Shown: positions 51,419-61,010, counted from the stretch's first letter. The stretch is DNA of 64,000 bases from CAYXGZ01 sp964464755 (GCA_964464755.1 CAYXGZ010000011.1:11282-75281), one strand, 5' to 3'. The notes: a model not told the origin generated them from the letters alone. Numbers and translations are program-made.

Positions 51419-53375
51419 ACGGCGTCTCGGTCTCGACGTAGACGGCCGGCTTCAATTCCTCGAGGAAGCGCGAGGGCTCCTGCACCACGCCGGACATCCC
51501 GCGCTCGCTGCCGAGCGTCGGCTGCAGCAGCCAGAGCCGGTCCTTCGCCCGGGTGCAGGCGACGTAGAAGAGCCGCCGCTCCTCCTCGAGGTCGCGGCCC
51601 TCCCCCATCGACCGGGCGTCCGGCAGCTTGCCCTCGTTGAGCGAGAGCAGGAAGACGGCGCGCCACTCGAGGCCCTTGGCCTGGTGGATCGTCGTCAGCA
51701 CGATCCCCTTCGACTGCTCCTCCATCGACTCGGCGGAATTCGCCGTGCCCGCGAGCGCGAGCTCGGCGAGCAGCTCCGCGAGCGAGCCGAACTTCACGGC
51801 GTAGTCCGCGAGGCGACGCAGGTCCTCGATGCGCTGGGGGTGGTTCTCGAAGGTGCCGACGAGGTGCTCCTTGTAGCCGGACTCGAGCACCGCGCGGATC
51901 ATCTGCGGCGGGTCGGCCTTCAGCGCGGGGTCCGAAAGGCCCCGCACGGTGCGCACGAGCTCCGCGTAGCCGGGCTTCGCGGCCTTCGGCACGACGCGGG
52001 CGACGGCCTCGGACACGATCCCCGCGAGCGGGTCGGGCTGGGTCGCCAGCGCCGCCCAGACCTTGTCGGCCGTGGCCTTCCCCATGCGCGGGTAGAGCCG
52101 GAGGATGCGCTTCCACGCGAGCTCGTCGCGCCCGTTCTCGACGATCTTCAGGTAGGCCGCGACGTCCTTCACGTGGACCATGTCGAAGAAGCGCGTGCCG
52201 GAGCGGACCTGGTACGGGATGCCCTGGCGCGTCAGCTCGACCTGGAGCTCCATCGAGTGCCAGTGGGCCCGGTAGAGGACGGCGATCTGCGGGAGCTCCC
52301 AGCCCTCGCCGAGCAGCTCGACGACGCAGTCGGCGACGTAGCGCGCCTGGTCGTACGCGTCGCCGCAGGCCACGCGCTCGGGCTTCGGCCCGGTCGGCCG
52401 CACGGCGCTGAGCTCCTTGGGGAACTGGCGCTCGTTGCGGGAGATCGAGTCGTTGGCCAGGCCGAGGATCTGCGGGGTCGAGCGGTAGTTGCGCACGAGC
52501 CGGAAGACGCGCGCCGTCGGGAAGCGCTTCGGGAAGTCGATGATGTTGCCGAAGTTCGCCCCGCGGAACGAGTAGATGCTCTGCGCGTCGTCGCCGACGA
52601 CCATCAGGTTGCCGGCCGGACCCGCGATCGTCTCGACGATCTCCGACTGGAGCCGGTTCGTGTCCTGGTACTCGTCGACGAGCAGGTGGCGGAAGCGCTC
52701 CGAGAGCGCCTGGCGGGCGTCGGCGTGCTCGCGGACCAGGTCGCGCCAGAGACGGAGCAGGTCGTCGAAGTCGCAGACGTCGAGCTCCTCCTTGCGGGCC
52801 TCGTAGGCCTTCAGGACCCGGTCGATCTCCTCGCCCCAGCCGCGGTAGGCCGCGTAGCGGTCGAAGAGGAGCTTGTCGACCGTCGTCCCGAGGTTCGCGG
52901 AGGCGCTGGCGATGTCGACGAGGACGTCGGCCTTCGGGAAGCGCTTCTCGGCGGTGGGCATCGCGAGGTCGCGCAGGATCGAGCCGACGAGGTCCGCGGA
53001 GTCGTCGCGGTCGAGGATGGTGAACGACGCGCTGCGGCGGACGCGGTCCGGGTACTGCCGCAGCACGACGTTGGCGACGTGGTGGAAGGTGCCGCCGAGG
53101 ACGGCGCGGGGATCGCCGCGGAGCAGGTCCGCGACGCGCTGGAGCATCTCGCGGGCGGCCTTGTTCGTGAACGTGAGCAGGAGGATGGACGACGCGGGCA
53201 CGCCGGACTCGACGAGGCGGGCGACGCGGTAGGTCAGCGTGTGGGTCTTGCCGGAGCCGGCGCCGGCGATGACGAGGAGCGGGCCGCCGGGGGCCATGAC
53301 CACCTCGCGCTGCTCGGGGTTGAGCGCGCGCTCGTAGTCGAGGGGCGGAGCGGGGACGTCGAACGGGTGGACCAT
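51405..53375 (-). CDS. UvrD/PcrA-family ATP-dependent DNA helicase
   Basis: 656 residues of a superfamily 1A helicase that unwinds DNA 3' to 5' in repair and replication restart. Motif I is VIAGAGSGKTHTLTYR (about 36-51), Ia LLLTFTNKAAREML, motif II LLVDEYQDTN, motif III VVGDDAQSIYSFRGA, motif IV RLVRNYRSTPQIL, motif V LTTIHQAKGLEWRAVFL and motif VI FYVACTRAKDRLWLLQP. It lacks the long C-terminal tail of UvrD and is of Rep/PcrA size. It overlaps tgt tail to tail. Confidence 0.94.
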   Translation of the reverse strand: MVHPFDVPAPPLDYERALNPEQREVVMAPGGPLLVIAGAGSGKTHTLTYRVARLVESGVPASSILLLTFTNKAAREMLQRVADLLRGDPRAVLGGTFHHVANVVLRQYPDRVRRSASFTILDRDDSADLVGSILRDLAMPTAEKRFPKADVLVDIASASANLGTTVDKLLFDRYAAYRGWGEEIDRVLKAYEARKEELDVCDFDDLLRLWRDLVREHADARQALSERFRHLLVDEYQDTNRLQSEIVETIAGPAGNLMVVGDDAQSIYSFRGANFGNIIDFPKRFPTARVFRLVRNYRSTPQILGLANDSISRNERQFPKELSAVRPTGPKPERVACGDAYDQARYVADCVVELLGEGWELPQIAVLYRAHWHSMELQVELTRQGIPYQVRSGTRFFDMVHVKDVAAYLKIVENGRDELAWKRILRLYPRMGKATADKVWAALATQPDPLAGIVSEAVARVVPKAAKPGYAELVRTVRGLSDPALKADPPQMIRAVLESGYKEHLVGTFENHPQRIEDLRRLADYAVKFGSLAELLAELALAGTANSAESMEEQSKGIVLTTIHQAKGLEWRAVFLLSLNEGKLPDARSMGEGRDLEEERRLFYVACTRAKDRLWLLQPTLGSERGMSGVVQEPSRFLEELKPAVYVETETPSTFG

Positions 53376-53407
53376 CTCCCCCTCATTCTACCGGACCGGC
53401 GGGACGG

Positions 53408-53797
53408 CTACGCCTGGGCCGCGGGAGCGGCGGGAGCCGGGGGCGCGGAGGCCTTCTTCGCCTCGATGCGGCGGTTGGCGGCCTTGATGCGCTTGTTGTA
53501 GGACTTGGTCTTCTTGCGGAGCGAGTGGACGAAGGGGTTGCCGACGACCTTCTTGGAGCCCTTCGTGAGCTCGCCGAGCTGCTTGCCGACGAAGTCGAGG
53601 TTCCGCTGGAGGCGCTTGACGCGGGCCTCGAGGCCCTCGGGGGTGGCGAGCGAGAGCTTCCGCTGGGCGCGCTTGAGGGCCTTGCGGGCCGACCGGACCT
53701 TGGGGTCGTGCGACTTCAGGTCCTTGAAGCCCTGGACCTGGACCTTGAGGTCGGCGATCTTCTTCTTCAGCGCGTCGGCGTTCACCGTCGTCGTCAT
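53408..53797 (-). CDS. Very basic Lys/Arg- and Ala-rich protein
   Basis: 129 residues; GGGGAG precedes the ATG. It is strongly basic (many KK, RK, KR pairs), helical (KKKIADLKVQVQGFKDLK, RKALKRAQRKLSLATPEG), with a Pro/Ala tail (PPAPAAPAAQ). Weak heptads suggest a coiled coil. The composition is like histone-like or nucleic-acid-binding proteins, but there is no defined fold I can name. It stands 32 bases upstream of the helicase stop-to-start block as a separate small gene on the same strand. Confidence 0.72.
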   Translation of the reverse strand: MTTTVNADALKKKIADLKVQVQGFKDLKSHDPKVRSARKALKRAQRKLSLATPEGLEARVKRLQRNLDFVGKQLGELTKGSKKVVGNPFVHSLRKKTKSYNKRIKAANRRIEAKKASAPPAPAAPAAQA

Positions 53798-53898
53798 GGA
53801 ACTCCCCTGCAATAGTCGTCCGAGAAGGGTCGGAGTTTATCGGGGGTGCCGGACCGGGTCAAGTTGAAATCGGCCCCCGCGGCGGGCATGATGCCCCC

Positions 53899-54828
53899 AT
53901 GGCCCGCCTCCTCGCCCTGGCCCTCCTCGTGGCCGCCTGGCCCCAGGACCCCAAGAACCCCGTGCGCGCCGCCGCCGTCTCCGGCGACGGCCGGATCGCC
54001 GTCGCGATGTACGGGGAGCAGAACAAGGTCCGCGTCTACTCCACCAAGGACTCCAAGACCCTCGCGGAATGGAACGAGCTCTGCTTCGCGCTGGCCGTCT
54101 CGCCCGACGGCAAGTTCGTCGCCTGCGCCACGAGCGACCTGCGCTTCTACGACGCCGCGGCGGGCCAGGAGACGGTGCTCGTCGAGGGCAGCCAGGCCCA
54201 CATGACCTCCGTCGCCTGGGCCTCCGGGAAGCCCCTGCTCGTCGTCGGCGCCAAGGACGGCCTCGTGCGCGTCGTGGACGCGAAGCGGCAGAAGCAGGCC
54301 TTCGGGATCCAGTCGATGGCCACCGTCACGACGGTGGAGATCTCGAAGGACGGGAAGCTCATCGCCGCCGCGGGCCTGGGCTCCGCGAAGCCGACGGACC
54401 TCCTCGTGAAGATCCACGACGCCGCGTCGGGCGGCACGCTGCACTCGATCCCCGAGACCCGCAAGGTGAAGGCGCTCGCGTTCTCGCCGGACGGCAAGAC
54501 GCTGGCGTACGGGGCGGGCGAGGAGATCCGGCTCGTCGGCACCGCCGACGGCAAGGAGCAGGGCGTGATCCGCGGGCAGCCGGACGAGATCCGCGCGCTG
54601 CAGTGGGCGCCCGAGGGCAAGCTCCTCTACGCGGCCTCGAAGGACGGCACGGTCCGCGCCTGGGGAATGCCCGGCGGCCAGAACCTCTGCTCGTGGCGCG
54701 CGCACCCGGGCGTCATCACGCAGATGGCGCTCACCACCGACGGCAAGACGATCTCGACCGCCGGCGAGGACGGCCGCTTCGTCCTCTGGCAGGCCGCGAC
54801 GGGCAAGGAGCTCATCAGCCTGAAGTGA
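53899..54828 (+). CDS. Secreted WD40-repeat protein
   Basis: 309 residues with an N-terminal hydrophobic leader (MARLLALALLVAAW). Six or so WD40-type blades follow, each with the strand pattern ending in a Trp-rich dipeptide: AVSPDGKFVACATSD, VEISKDGKLIAAAG, LAFSPDGKTLAYGAG, LQWAPEGKLLYAASKDGTVRAW and GKTISTAGEDGRFVLWQ. The blade motif SPDGK is the usual bacterial form. Probably a beta-propeller in the periplasm; no partner is visible. Confidence 0.85.
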   Translation: MARLLALALLVAAWPQDPKNPVRAAAVSGDGRIAVAMYGEQNKVRVYSTKDSKTLAEWNELCFALAVSPDGKFVACATSDLRFYDAAAGQETVLVEGSQAHMTSVAWASGKPLLVVGAKDGLVRVVDAKRQKQAFGIQSMATVTTVEISKDGKLIAAAGLGSAKPTDLLVKIHDAASGGTLHSIPETRKVKALAFSPDGKTLAYGAGEEIRLVGTADGKEQGVIRGQPDEIRALQWAPEGKLLYAASKDGTVRAWGMPGGQNLCSWRAHPGVITQMALTTDGKTISTAGEDGRFVLWQAATGKELISLK

Positions 54829-54899
54829 CGAATCGGTTCGGGATTGCGCCCGCGCCCCGCGTCTTGTTTACTGTCCCTCCCGAACCCCGGAGATCCCAA

Positions 54900-56255
54900 A
54901 TGTTGAAGCGACTCGGCATCCTGGCCCTCGCGGCCCTCGCGATCCCCGCCTGCGGCGGCGGCGGCGACGACGACCCCAACGGCCTCACCTACCGGACGAC
55001 CTACGGCTACTACCTGACGACCGGCCAGACCTCGCTGACCGGCACGCTCTTCTACCTGATGTCCAGCCAGGACGTGGCGACCTACCAGACGCACACCGGG
55101 GTGACGCAGAACGCGGGCCTCGGGATCATCGTCGGCAAGGTCCAGGACGGCTCGGCGGCCGGCATCGCGGGCGTGACGATCCAGGCGCACAACGACGCGG
55201 GCCTCTCGGCGGGCGGCGTCTTCTACCAGAACGCCACGACGGGCGCCTACAGCGCGCTCCTCACCGAGACCCAGTCGACGGGCTGGTTCGTCGCGATGAA
55301 CGTGACGCCCGGCCGGGTCAACTTGAAGTGCGCGGCGGGCGCCGGCGGCGGGGCGGGCACGGACGGCAACCTCTACCTCGACGTCAAGGCGGACTCCTGC
55401 GTCTTCGCGGTCATCACGGCGACCTCCGTCGCCAAGTCGACGGTGACCTGGGCGGGCCAGACGCTGAACCTCGGCGGCACCGGCACGGCGCTCCCCGGCG
55501 CGGCGGAGGCCTCCGTGACCTACACCCGGCTCGGCCACAGCGGCTCGACCGGCCCCAGCGACGGCACCGGCCTCTTCAACCTCGGCTCCGTGAACGCCGA
55601 GAACACCTTCCTCGTGCGCTGCTCGAAGGCGGGCCTCGTCGACACCTACAACACGAAGGTCGTCGGCACGAGCAACCTGACCGGCGGCGCGGGCGGCGGC
55701 GACCTCCTGATCGTCAGCCCGACGAACCGCGACAACGAGCTGAAGCCCGCGGCCGTCTCGCTGACGGCCGGCACCGGGATCATCCGCGGCGAGGTGATCA
55801 ACGCGTCGGGCGGGTTCACCGTCGAGGCGCGCGACGCGGCGGGGACGCTGGTCGGCGAGGTCTGGTACGGCGACAACGCGAACTTCGCGAAGCCCTCGGC
55901 GGCCGTGACCTCGACCCAGGCGGACGGCGTGTTCTACATCTACAACGTGCCGCCCGGGCAGGTCCTCGTCCGGGCGCTGAAGACCGGCGGCAGCGCCGCG
56001 TCGGCCACGACCTACGTGGACGTGTTCGCGGACTCCATCAGCCTGCCCGCGGACCTCGTGCCCGTCGCGCAGTCCCAGGACACCATCTCGATCAGCGGCG
56101 CCCTCGTCACGATGCTCGGCTACGGCATCCAGACCGGGTCGATCGGGTTCGTGGGGCTCGCGGGCGTCGGCGCGACGAGCGACAGCTTCAACGGGGCCTA
56201 CGTGATGTCGGGCGTCCCGGCCCGCCACGTGCTCATCGCGAGGACCTCGAAGTAG
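54900..56255 (+). CDS. Lipoprotein with repeated beta-sandwich (carboxypeptidase-regulatory-like) domains
   Basis: 451 residues from ATG 54900, about 70 bases after the WD40 gene. The leader has lipobox IPACGGGG (Cys19). Three to four repeated units of about 110 residues follow, each with phrases such as LGIIVGKVQDGSAAGIAGV and IIRGEVINASGGFTVEARDA, then VAMNVTPGRVNLKCA or YIYNVPPGQVLVRAL. This strand pattern is that of carboxypeptidase-regulatory-like or transthyretin-like domains, common on planctomycete surface lipoproteins. No catalytic motifs. Function unknown. Confidence 0.8.
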   Translation: MLKRLGILALAALAIPACGGGGDDDPNGLTYRTTYGYYLTTGQTSLTGTLFYLMSSQDVATYQTHTGVTQNAGLGIIVGKVQDGSAAGIAGVTIQAHNDAGLSAGGVFYQNATTGAYSALLTETQSTGWFVAMNVTPGRVNLKCAAGAGGGAGTDGNLYLDVKADSCVFAVITATSVAKSTVTWAGQTLNLGGTGTALPGAAEASVTYTRLGHSGSTGPSDGTGLFNLGSVNAENTFLVRCSKAGLVDTYNTKVVGTSNLTGGAGGGDLLIVSPTNRDNELKPAAVSLTAGTGIIRGEVINASGGFTVEARDAAGTLVGEVWYGDNANFAKPSAAVTSTQADGVFYIYNVPPGQVLVRALKTGGSAASATTYVDVFADSISLPADLVPVAQSQDTISISGALVTMLGYGIQTGSIGFVGLAGVGATSDSFNGAYVMSGVPARHVLIARTSK

Positions 56256-57236
56256 TCAGGCCAGGGGCAGGTCCAGGACGGCCCCGGCCAGGTCGTCGTG
56301 CAGGATCTGGATCGCCCGCGCCGCCGGGTCCTCCGGGCCCTCGCCCAGCTCCTCCACGAAGCGGCACGCCGCGTACGCCTCCCGCTTCGACTCGTACTCC
56401 GCGACCCACCGGGCGCGGTCGGCCTTGCGCTCCGGCCGGACCGGCCAGACGCCGGGACGCGGCTTCATGTGGGCCTCGATGCCGATCCGCCACGGCTTGG
56501 GGGTGAGCCGCGCCCGGAAGCAGCGCTGGTGACGGCACATCCGCCGGTAGATCGGGTCGGTCCGCAGCGCCGCGAAGCAGGCCTCCACCTCCGGGTCGAG
56601 GGGGTCGAAGCGCCGGTGCAGCGCCAGGACGCGGAACCCGGCGGGAGTGCGGTACACCCGCAGGCGCCAGCCCGGCCGGCTTTGGAGGAAGCGACGGATC
56701 CTGGCCCGCGACGCGGCCTCGGCCCCGCCGCGGGCGAGGTCCACCATCCGGATCCAGGAGGCCAGGAGCATCCAGGACGCCCAGGGGATGCCGATGCCGA
56801 TGAGCAGGTACATCCCGCAGCCCCAGCCACGCCAGATCGCGAACGGCACGGCGGCGAGCATCCCCGCCGCCGCCAGCGACAGCACGTGGAGCGGCGACGG
56901 CTCGCGCGCGAAGTCGACGTCGGCGAAGAGCACGTCGGGCGTGTTGAGGCAGTGCGCGCCGTAGGAGTTCCGGGTGACCACGGCGTCCCCGTGCCGGGCC
57001 AGGATCTCCTCGCGGATCGGGACGCCGTCGGCGCCGTTGTAGGGGACCTTGGGCTCGCGGCGGGGCAGCTTGTCGCCGGCCAGGAGGCGCTTCAGCGCCG
57101 CGGCCGCGCGCTCCTCGGCGCGGGCCTGCGCCTCCGCCTCCCCGACGTCGGACCAGCCGAAGCGGCGGACGCTCACCGGCCGGCCGCGCCTCCGGCCGCT
57201 CGCCACGGCCTCGGCCCAGAACGCGGGAACGATCAT
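56256..57236 (-). CDS. Hypothetical protein with two central membrane helices
   Basis: 326 residues. A soluble N-terminal part (1-110, rich in Ala/Glu/Arg helices) is followed by two hydrophobic segments (LHVLSLAAAGMLAAVPFAIW and MYLLIGIGIPWASWMLLASW), then an Arg-rich cytoplasmic-looking domain with GFRVLALHRRFDPLDPEVEA and many Trp and Arg. No signal peptide or recognised family. It ends where the lipoprotein gene on the other strand ends, and starts 24 bases after the ABC permease stop, so it may be the last gene of that operon. Confidence 0.72.
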   Translation of the reverse strand: MIVPAFWAEAVASGRRRGRPVSVRRFGWSDVGEAEAQARAEERAAAALKRLLAGDKLPRREPKVPYNGADGVPIREEILARHGDAVVTRNSYGAHCLNTPDVLFADVDFAREPSPLHVLSLAAAGMLAAVPFAIWRGWGCGMYLLIGIGIPWASWMLLASWIRMVDLARGGAEAASRARIRRFLQSRPGWRLRVYRTPAGFRVLALHRRFDPLDPEVEACFAALRTDPIYRRMCRHQRCFRARLTPKPWRIGIEAHMKPRPGVWPVRPERKADRARWVAEYESKREAYAACRFVEELGEGPEDPAARAIQILHDDLAGAVLDLPLA

Positions 57237-57260
57237 CGCCTGCGGCCCCGGCAGCCCGGC

Positions 57261-58583
57261 CTAGTAATCCCGGCGGCGGAAGACCCAGATCGCGGTCCCG
57301 AGCATGACCGCGACGAAGGCCACGGAGCAGCCCACGGTGGTCCAGGGATCCGCGAGCAGGATCTGCTTCGACTGGTACTCCTCGACCATCGGCTGGAAGT
57401 CCGCCCCGAGGTTCGACTTCGCCAGGTAGAGGTAGGTCAGCTGGCCGATGTCGTTCGTCATCGGCAGCAGGTAGTGCATCACGTCGAGCGCCTTCACCAC
57501 CGGCGTCGGGACGTTCCAGCCCATCATGTGGATCATGTTCCGCGCCGAGTTGATCCCGTACGACATGAACCAGAGGAGCAGGGTCAGCAGGATCGACGCG
57601 ATCGTGCTGCGGAAGACCACGCCGACGAGGACCGAGAACGAGTACAGGATCCCGAACACGGCCACCAGCGTCGGGATGCACATCAGGAAGCCGGGCGACC
57701 AGAAGCCCGAGCGCGCGCTGAGCACGAGCCAGCAGCCCCCGATGAGGAACGTCGCGGGCACCAGCACGTAGAGCAGGCCGCCGAAGTACTTCGTCAGCAG
57801 GAGGCCGGAGCGACGCACGGGCTTGGAGAGCAGCAGGTCGAGCGACCCCTTCTGCAGCATGTTGGGCACGGAGTTCGCCGTGAAGATCACCGCGAGGATG
57901 ACGCCCAGCCAGCCCGCGATCCAGTCGGCGACCATGTACTGGACGGTGGCGAGGAAGGTCCCGACGCTGGTCGTCAGCCGGCCCTTGTAGATCAACCCGA
58001 AGAACACGCTGACCTCGTAGGCCCCCTCGAAGGTCTTGAGCGAGGTCGGCCGGAGGCGGACCTGGAAGCGCCGGGGCCCCTCGCCCCGCGGCAGGAGCTT
58101 CACGTCGACGCGGGAGATCCCGGACTCGCGGAAGCGCGCGCGCACGAAGCGCTCCTGCTCCTCGGCCTCGGGCTCCACGACCGGAGGATCCGGGGCGGGC
58201 GTCGCGCCCGGGACCTTCTTCACCGGCGCCCGCTGCTGGGCGCCCCAGGCGTGGACGAGCCGGTAGTACTCCAGGTCGGGCGAGGCCGTCAGCTCGAAGC
58301 CCGCCCCGCCCTCGTAGTCCCCCTCCCCCGCCCCGAGCTTCCGGAACCCGGACTTCTCGAACTGCACCTGGAAGCGCTCGACCCGGACCCCGCCGCCCTG
58401 GAAGCGCACGACCTGCGGGAACTCCGAGAGCAGGTAGTCGACCGCGGGCTCCGGCCCGAGCTCGCGGAACCCGATCGACCCGCAGAAGCCGATGACGAGC
58501 ACGGAGACGACGACGAGGAACCACATCGACTTGCGGTCGAGGGCCTCGACCCAGGAATCCTTGAGGAGCGAGAGGTACTTCAT
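57261..58583 (-). CDS. ABC transporter permease (ABC-2 type)
   Basis: 440 residues. One N-terminal membrane helix (MWFLVVVSVLVIGFCG) is separated by a large extracytoplasmic segment (about 45-190) from five or six further helices (WLGVILAVIFTANSVPNMLQ, YVLVPATFLIGGCWLVL, IPTLVAVFGILYSFSVLVGV, IASILLTLLLWF and the final one). This is the ABC-2 pattern of exporter permeases. The ATG overlaps the ATPase stop by four bases. The large periplasmic loop is unusual for plain drug exporters and suggests a protein or polymer substrate; the substrate is unknown. Confidence 0.85.
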   Translation of the reverse strand: MKYLSLLKDSWVEALDRKSMWFLVVVSVLVIGFCGSIGFRELGPEPAVDYLLSEFPQVVRFQGGGVRVERFQVQFEKSGFRKLGAGEGDYEGGAGFELTASPDLEYYRLVHAWGAQQRAPVKKVPGATPAPDPPVVEPEAEEQERFVRARFRESGISRVDVKLLPRGEGPRRFQVRLRPTSLKTFEGAYEVSVFFGLIYKGRLTTSVGTFLATVQYMVADWIAGWLGVILAVIFTANSVPNMLQKGSLDLLLSKPVRRSGLLLTKYFGGLLYVLVPATFLIGGCWLVLSARSGFWSPGFLMCIPTLVAVFGILYSFSVLVGVVFRSTIASILLTLLLWFMSYGINSARNMIHMMGWNVPTPVVKALDVMHYLLPMTNDIGQLTYLYLAKSNLGADFQPMVEEYQSKQILLADPWTTVGCSVAFVAVMLGTAIWVFRRRDY

Positions 58584-59497
58584 GACGCGCCCCCCTCCGG
58601 CGTCCCGAGCGTCTGGATGAAGACGTCCTCGAGGCTCTGCTTCTTCTGGACCAGGCCGGTGAGCTGGAGGCCCTTCGCCCGCAGCGAGTCGATGAGCGCG
58701 TTGAGCTGCGCGACGTCCACGACGTCCACCTCGAGGCCCTCGGAGATGCGGCGCACGCCGTTGACGCGCTGCTGGATCTCGGGCAGGTGGGCGTCGAACT
58801 TCCCGTCGAGGCGGATCTCGTAGATGTTCTTCGCGACGGTCAGGTCCTGCACGGTGCCCTCGCGGCGGAGCAGGCCGAGCTCGAGGATGCCGACGCGGTC
58901 CGTGATCAGCTCGACCTCGGAGAGGAGGTGGCTGTTCAGGAAGATCGTCTTGCCGCGCTGCTTGAGGCCGAGGAGCACGTCGCGGATCTCCTTGCGGCCG
59001 ACGGGGTCGACGCCGTCCGTCGGCTCGTCGAGGAAGAGGACCTCGGGGTCGTGGAGCATCGCCTGGGCGAGGCCGAGGCGCTGCTTCATGCCCTTCGAGT
59101 AGGTGCGCACCTTGCGGCGGGCCGCCTCCTTGAGGCCGACGAGCTCGAGGAAGCCGGGGATCTTCGCGCGGCGCTCGGCTCGCGGCATGCCCGAGAGGCC
59201 GCCGTAGACGTCGAGAGCGGACTCCGCGGTGTGGTACTCCGGGAAGCGGTGGTCCTCGGGGAGGTAGCCCACGCGGAGCCGCGACGCCGGGGCGCCCGCG
59301 GGGAGGCCCAGGAGCTCGGCGCGGCCGCCGGTGCGGGAGACGATGCCGAGCAGGATCTTCACCAGCGTCGTCTTGCCGGCGCCGTTGCGGCCGAGCAGGC
59401 CGTAGATCTGCCCGGCCTCCACGCGCAGCGTCAGGCCCTTGAGGGCGTGGACGTTGCGGTAGTGCTTGACGAGTCCTTCGACGTCGATGACGGGCAT
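58580..59497 (-). CDS. ABC transporter ATP-binding protein
   Basis: 305 residues from ATG 59497; the longer upstream frame is noncoding. Walker A is GRNGAGKTT (about 36-44), the signature motif is YSKGMKQRLGLAQAM, Walker B is VLFLDEPTDGVDP and the switch His is in NSHLLSEV. A C-terminal tail of about 80 residues (KNIYEIRLDGKFDAHLPEIQ) is typical of ABC-2 type drug or polysaccharide exporter subunits. It works with the permease gene that overlaps its stop. It is divergent from the fumarase operon, with 100 bases between the starts. Confidence 0.92.
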   Translation of the reverse strand: MPVIDVEGLVKHYRNVHALKGLTLRVEAGQIYGLLGRNGAGKTTLVKILLGIVSRTGGRAELLGLPAGAPASRLRVGYLPEDHRFPEYHTAESALDVYGGLSGMPRAERRAKIPGFLELVGLKEAARRKVRTYSKGMKQRLGLAQAMLHDPEVLFLDEPTDGVDPVGRKEIRDVLLGLKQRGKTIFLNSHLLSEVELITDRVGILELGLLRREGTVQDLTVAKNIYEIRLDGKFDAHLPEIQQRVNGVRRISEGLEVDVVDVAQLNALIDSLRAKGLQLTGLVQKKQSLEDVFIQTLGTPEGGAS

Positions 59498-59597
59498 CTG
59501 GGTTTGGACGAGCGGCGCGGGCCGCCGTTTCGCCGCGATTGTACGGGCCGCCCGGAAACTTGTACATCCCCCGGAGACGACTGCTAGGATACGCCAG

Positions 59598-60443
59598 ATG
59601 CGCACCGTTCCCGTCTCCCTGGTCACCGAGGCGGTCCGCGACCTCTACTCGGGCTGCAACTCGGTCGTCCGAGAGGACTACCGGCAGGCGCTCGAGAAGG
59701 CGCGGGGCACCGAGGAGTCGCCGCTCGGGCGGCAGATCCTCGGCACCATGCTGGAGAACTACAAGATCGCCGCCGCCGAGAAGTCGCCGATGTGCCAGGA
59801 CACCGGCTTCCCCGTCGTGTGGCTCGAGGTCGGCCAGGACGTGCACTTCGAGGGCGGCAGCCTGCACGACGCCGTGCAGGAGGGCATCCGCCAGGGCACG
59901 AAGAAGGGCTGGCTCCGGGGCTCGCTGCTGCGGGACCCGATCACGCGCAGCCCGAACACGGGCGACAATTCGCCCGCCGTCATCCACTTCGACCTCGTGC
60001 CCGGCGACCGGATCAAGATCGACGTGCTCGCCAAGGGCGGCGGCAGCGAGAACAAGTCGCGGATCTACATGCTCAAGCCCAACGACGGCGTCGAGGGCCT
60101 GAAGGCCGCCGTCCGCGAGACCGTGAGCCTGGCCGGGCCGGACGCCTGCCCTCCCTTCGTCGTGGGCGTCGGCGTCGGCGGCACCTTCGACAAGTGCGCT
60201 GAGCTCGCGAAGAAGGCGCTGCTCAGGCGCATCGGGACCGCGAACGCGAACCCCGAGGCCGACAAGATCGAGAAGGAGCTCGAGAAGGAGCTCAACAAGC
60301 TCGGCGTCGGCCCCCAGGGCATGGGTGGCTCGACGACGGCCGTGGCCGTCTTCCTCGAGACCCACCCGGTCCACATCGCGAGCTTCCCCGTCGCCGTGAA
60401 CATCCAGTGCAACGCGAACCGCCACCAGGGGGTGGAGCTGTGA
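59598..60443 (+). CDS. Class I fumarate hydratase, alpha subunit
   Basis: 281 residues. Two-subunit iron-sulfur fumarase converts fumarate to malate in the TCA cycle; a close alternative is the tartrate dehydratase family. Blocks seen: SPMCQDTGFPVVWLEVG with the conserved Cys, RSPNTGDNSPAVIHFDLVPG and GVGGTFDKCAELAKKALLRR with the second Cys, and IQCNANRHQ with the third near the C-terminus, together the three cluster ligands. The stop overlaps the GTG of the beta subunit gene. The SDH genes at the right end of the window support a role in the TCA cycle. Confidence 0.9.
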   Translation: MRTVPVSLVTEAVRDLYSGCNSVVREDYRQALEKARGTEESPLGRQILGTMLENYKIAAAEKSPMCQDTGFPVVWLEVGQDVHFEGGSLHDAVQEGIRQGTKKGWLRGSLLRDPITRSPNTGDNSPAVIHFDLVPGDRIKIDVLAKGGGSENKSRIYMLKPNDGVEGLKAAVRETVSLAGPDACPPFVVGVGVGGTFDKCAELAKKALLRRIGTANANPEADKIEKELEKELNKLGVGPQGMGGSTTAVAVFLETHPVHIASFPVAVNIQCNANRHQGVEL

Positions 60444-61009
60444 TCCGCCGCGAGGGCGACCTGGTCCACGTCACCACCCCGCTGAGCGACGAGGACATCC
60501 TCCAGCTGCGGGCGGGCGACGCGGTGCGGCTCCACGGCGTGCTGCTCACGGGCCGCGACGCGGCCCACAAGAAGCTCGTCGAGCTGATCGAGAAGGGCCA
60601 GCCGCTGCCCGTGGACGTGAAGGGCCAGGTGATCTACTACGTCGGCCCGACGCCCTCCAAGCCGGGCGAGGTCATCGGCTCCGCGGGCCCGACGACCGGC
60701 GGCCGCATGGACTCGACCACCGAGCCCCTGCTGAAGGCCGGCCTGAAGGGCGCCATCGGCAAGGGCGAGCGCGGCGCGAAGGTGAAGGCCGCGCTGAAGG
60801 CCTACAAGGCCGTCTACTTCGGGGCCATCGGCGGCTCCGGGGCGTACCTCTCCAAGCGGATCAAGAGCCAGGAGATCCTGGCCTATCCCGAGCTCGGGAC
60901 CGAGGCGATCCGGCGCCTCGTCGTGGAGGACTTCCCCGTCGTCGTGATCAACGACGCGCACGGGGCCGACTTCTACGAGGAAGGCCGGAAGAAATTCGCG
61001 AAGGCGTGA
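60440..61009 (+). CDS. Class I fumarate hydratase, beta subunit
   Basis: 189 residues from a GTG inside the end of the alpha gene, with GGTGGAG as ribosome site. Family blocks: HGVLLTGRDAAHKKLVELIE, YYVGPTPSKPGEVIGSAGPT, TTGGRMDSTTEPLLKAGLKG, GKG and FGAIGGSGAYLSKRI. It is the second subunit of the fumarase formed with the preceding gene; the SGPTT and GRMD stretches form part of the substrate site. The small gene that follows begins 1 base after its stop, so the three genes are probably co-transcribed. Confidence 0.92.
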   Translation: MIRREGDLVHVTTPLSDEDILQLRAGDAVRLHGVLLTGRDAAHKKLVELIEKGQPLPVDVKGQVIYYVGPTPSKPGEVIGSAGPTTGGRMDSTTEPLLKAGLKGAIGKGERGAKVKAALKAYKAVYFGAIGGSGAYLSKRIKSQEILAYPELGTEAIRRLVVEDFPVVVINDAHGADFYEEGRKKFAKA

Positions 61010-61010
61010 C

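Noticed and set aside
53899..54828. TolB or other named propeller protein
   Set aside because: Only generic WD40 blades are visible, without the TolB N-terminal domain or a tol-pal context.
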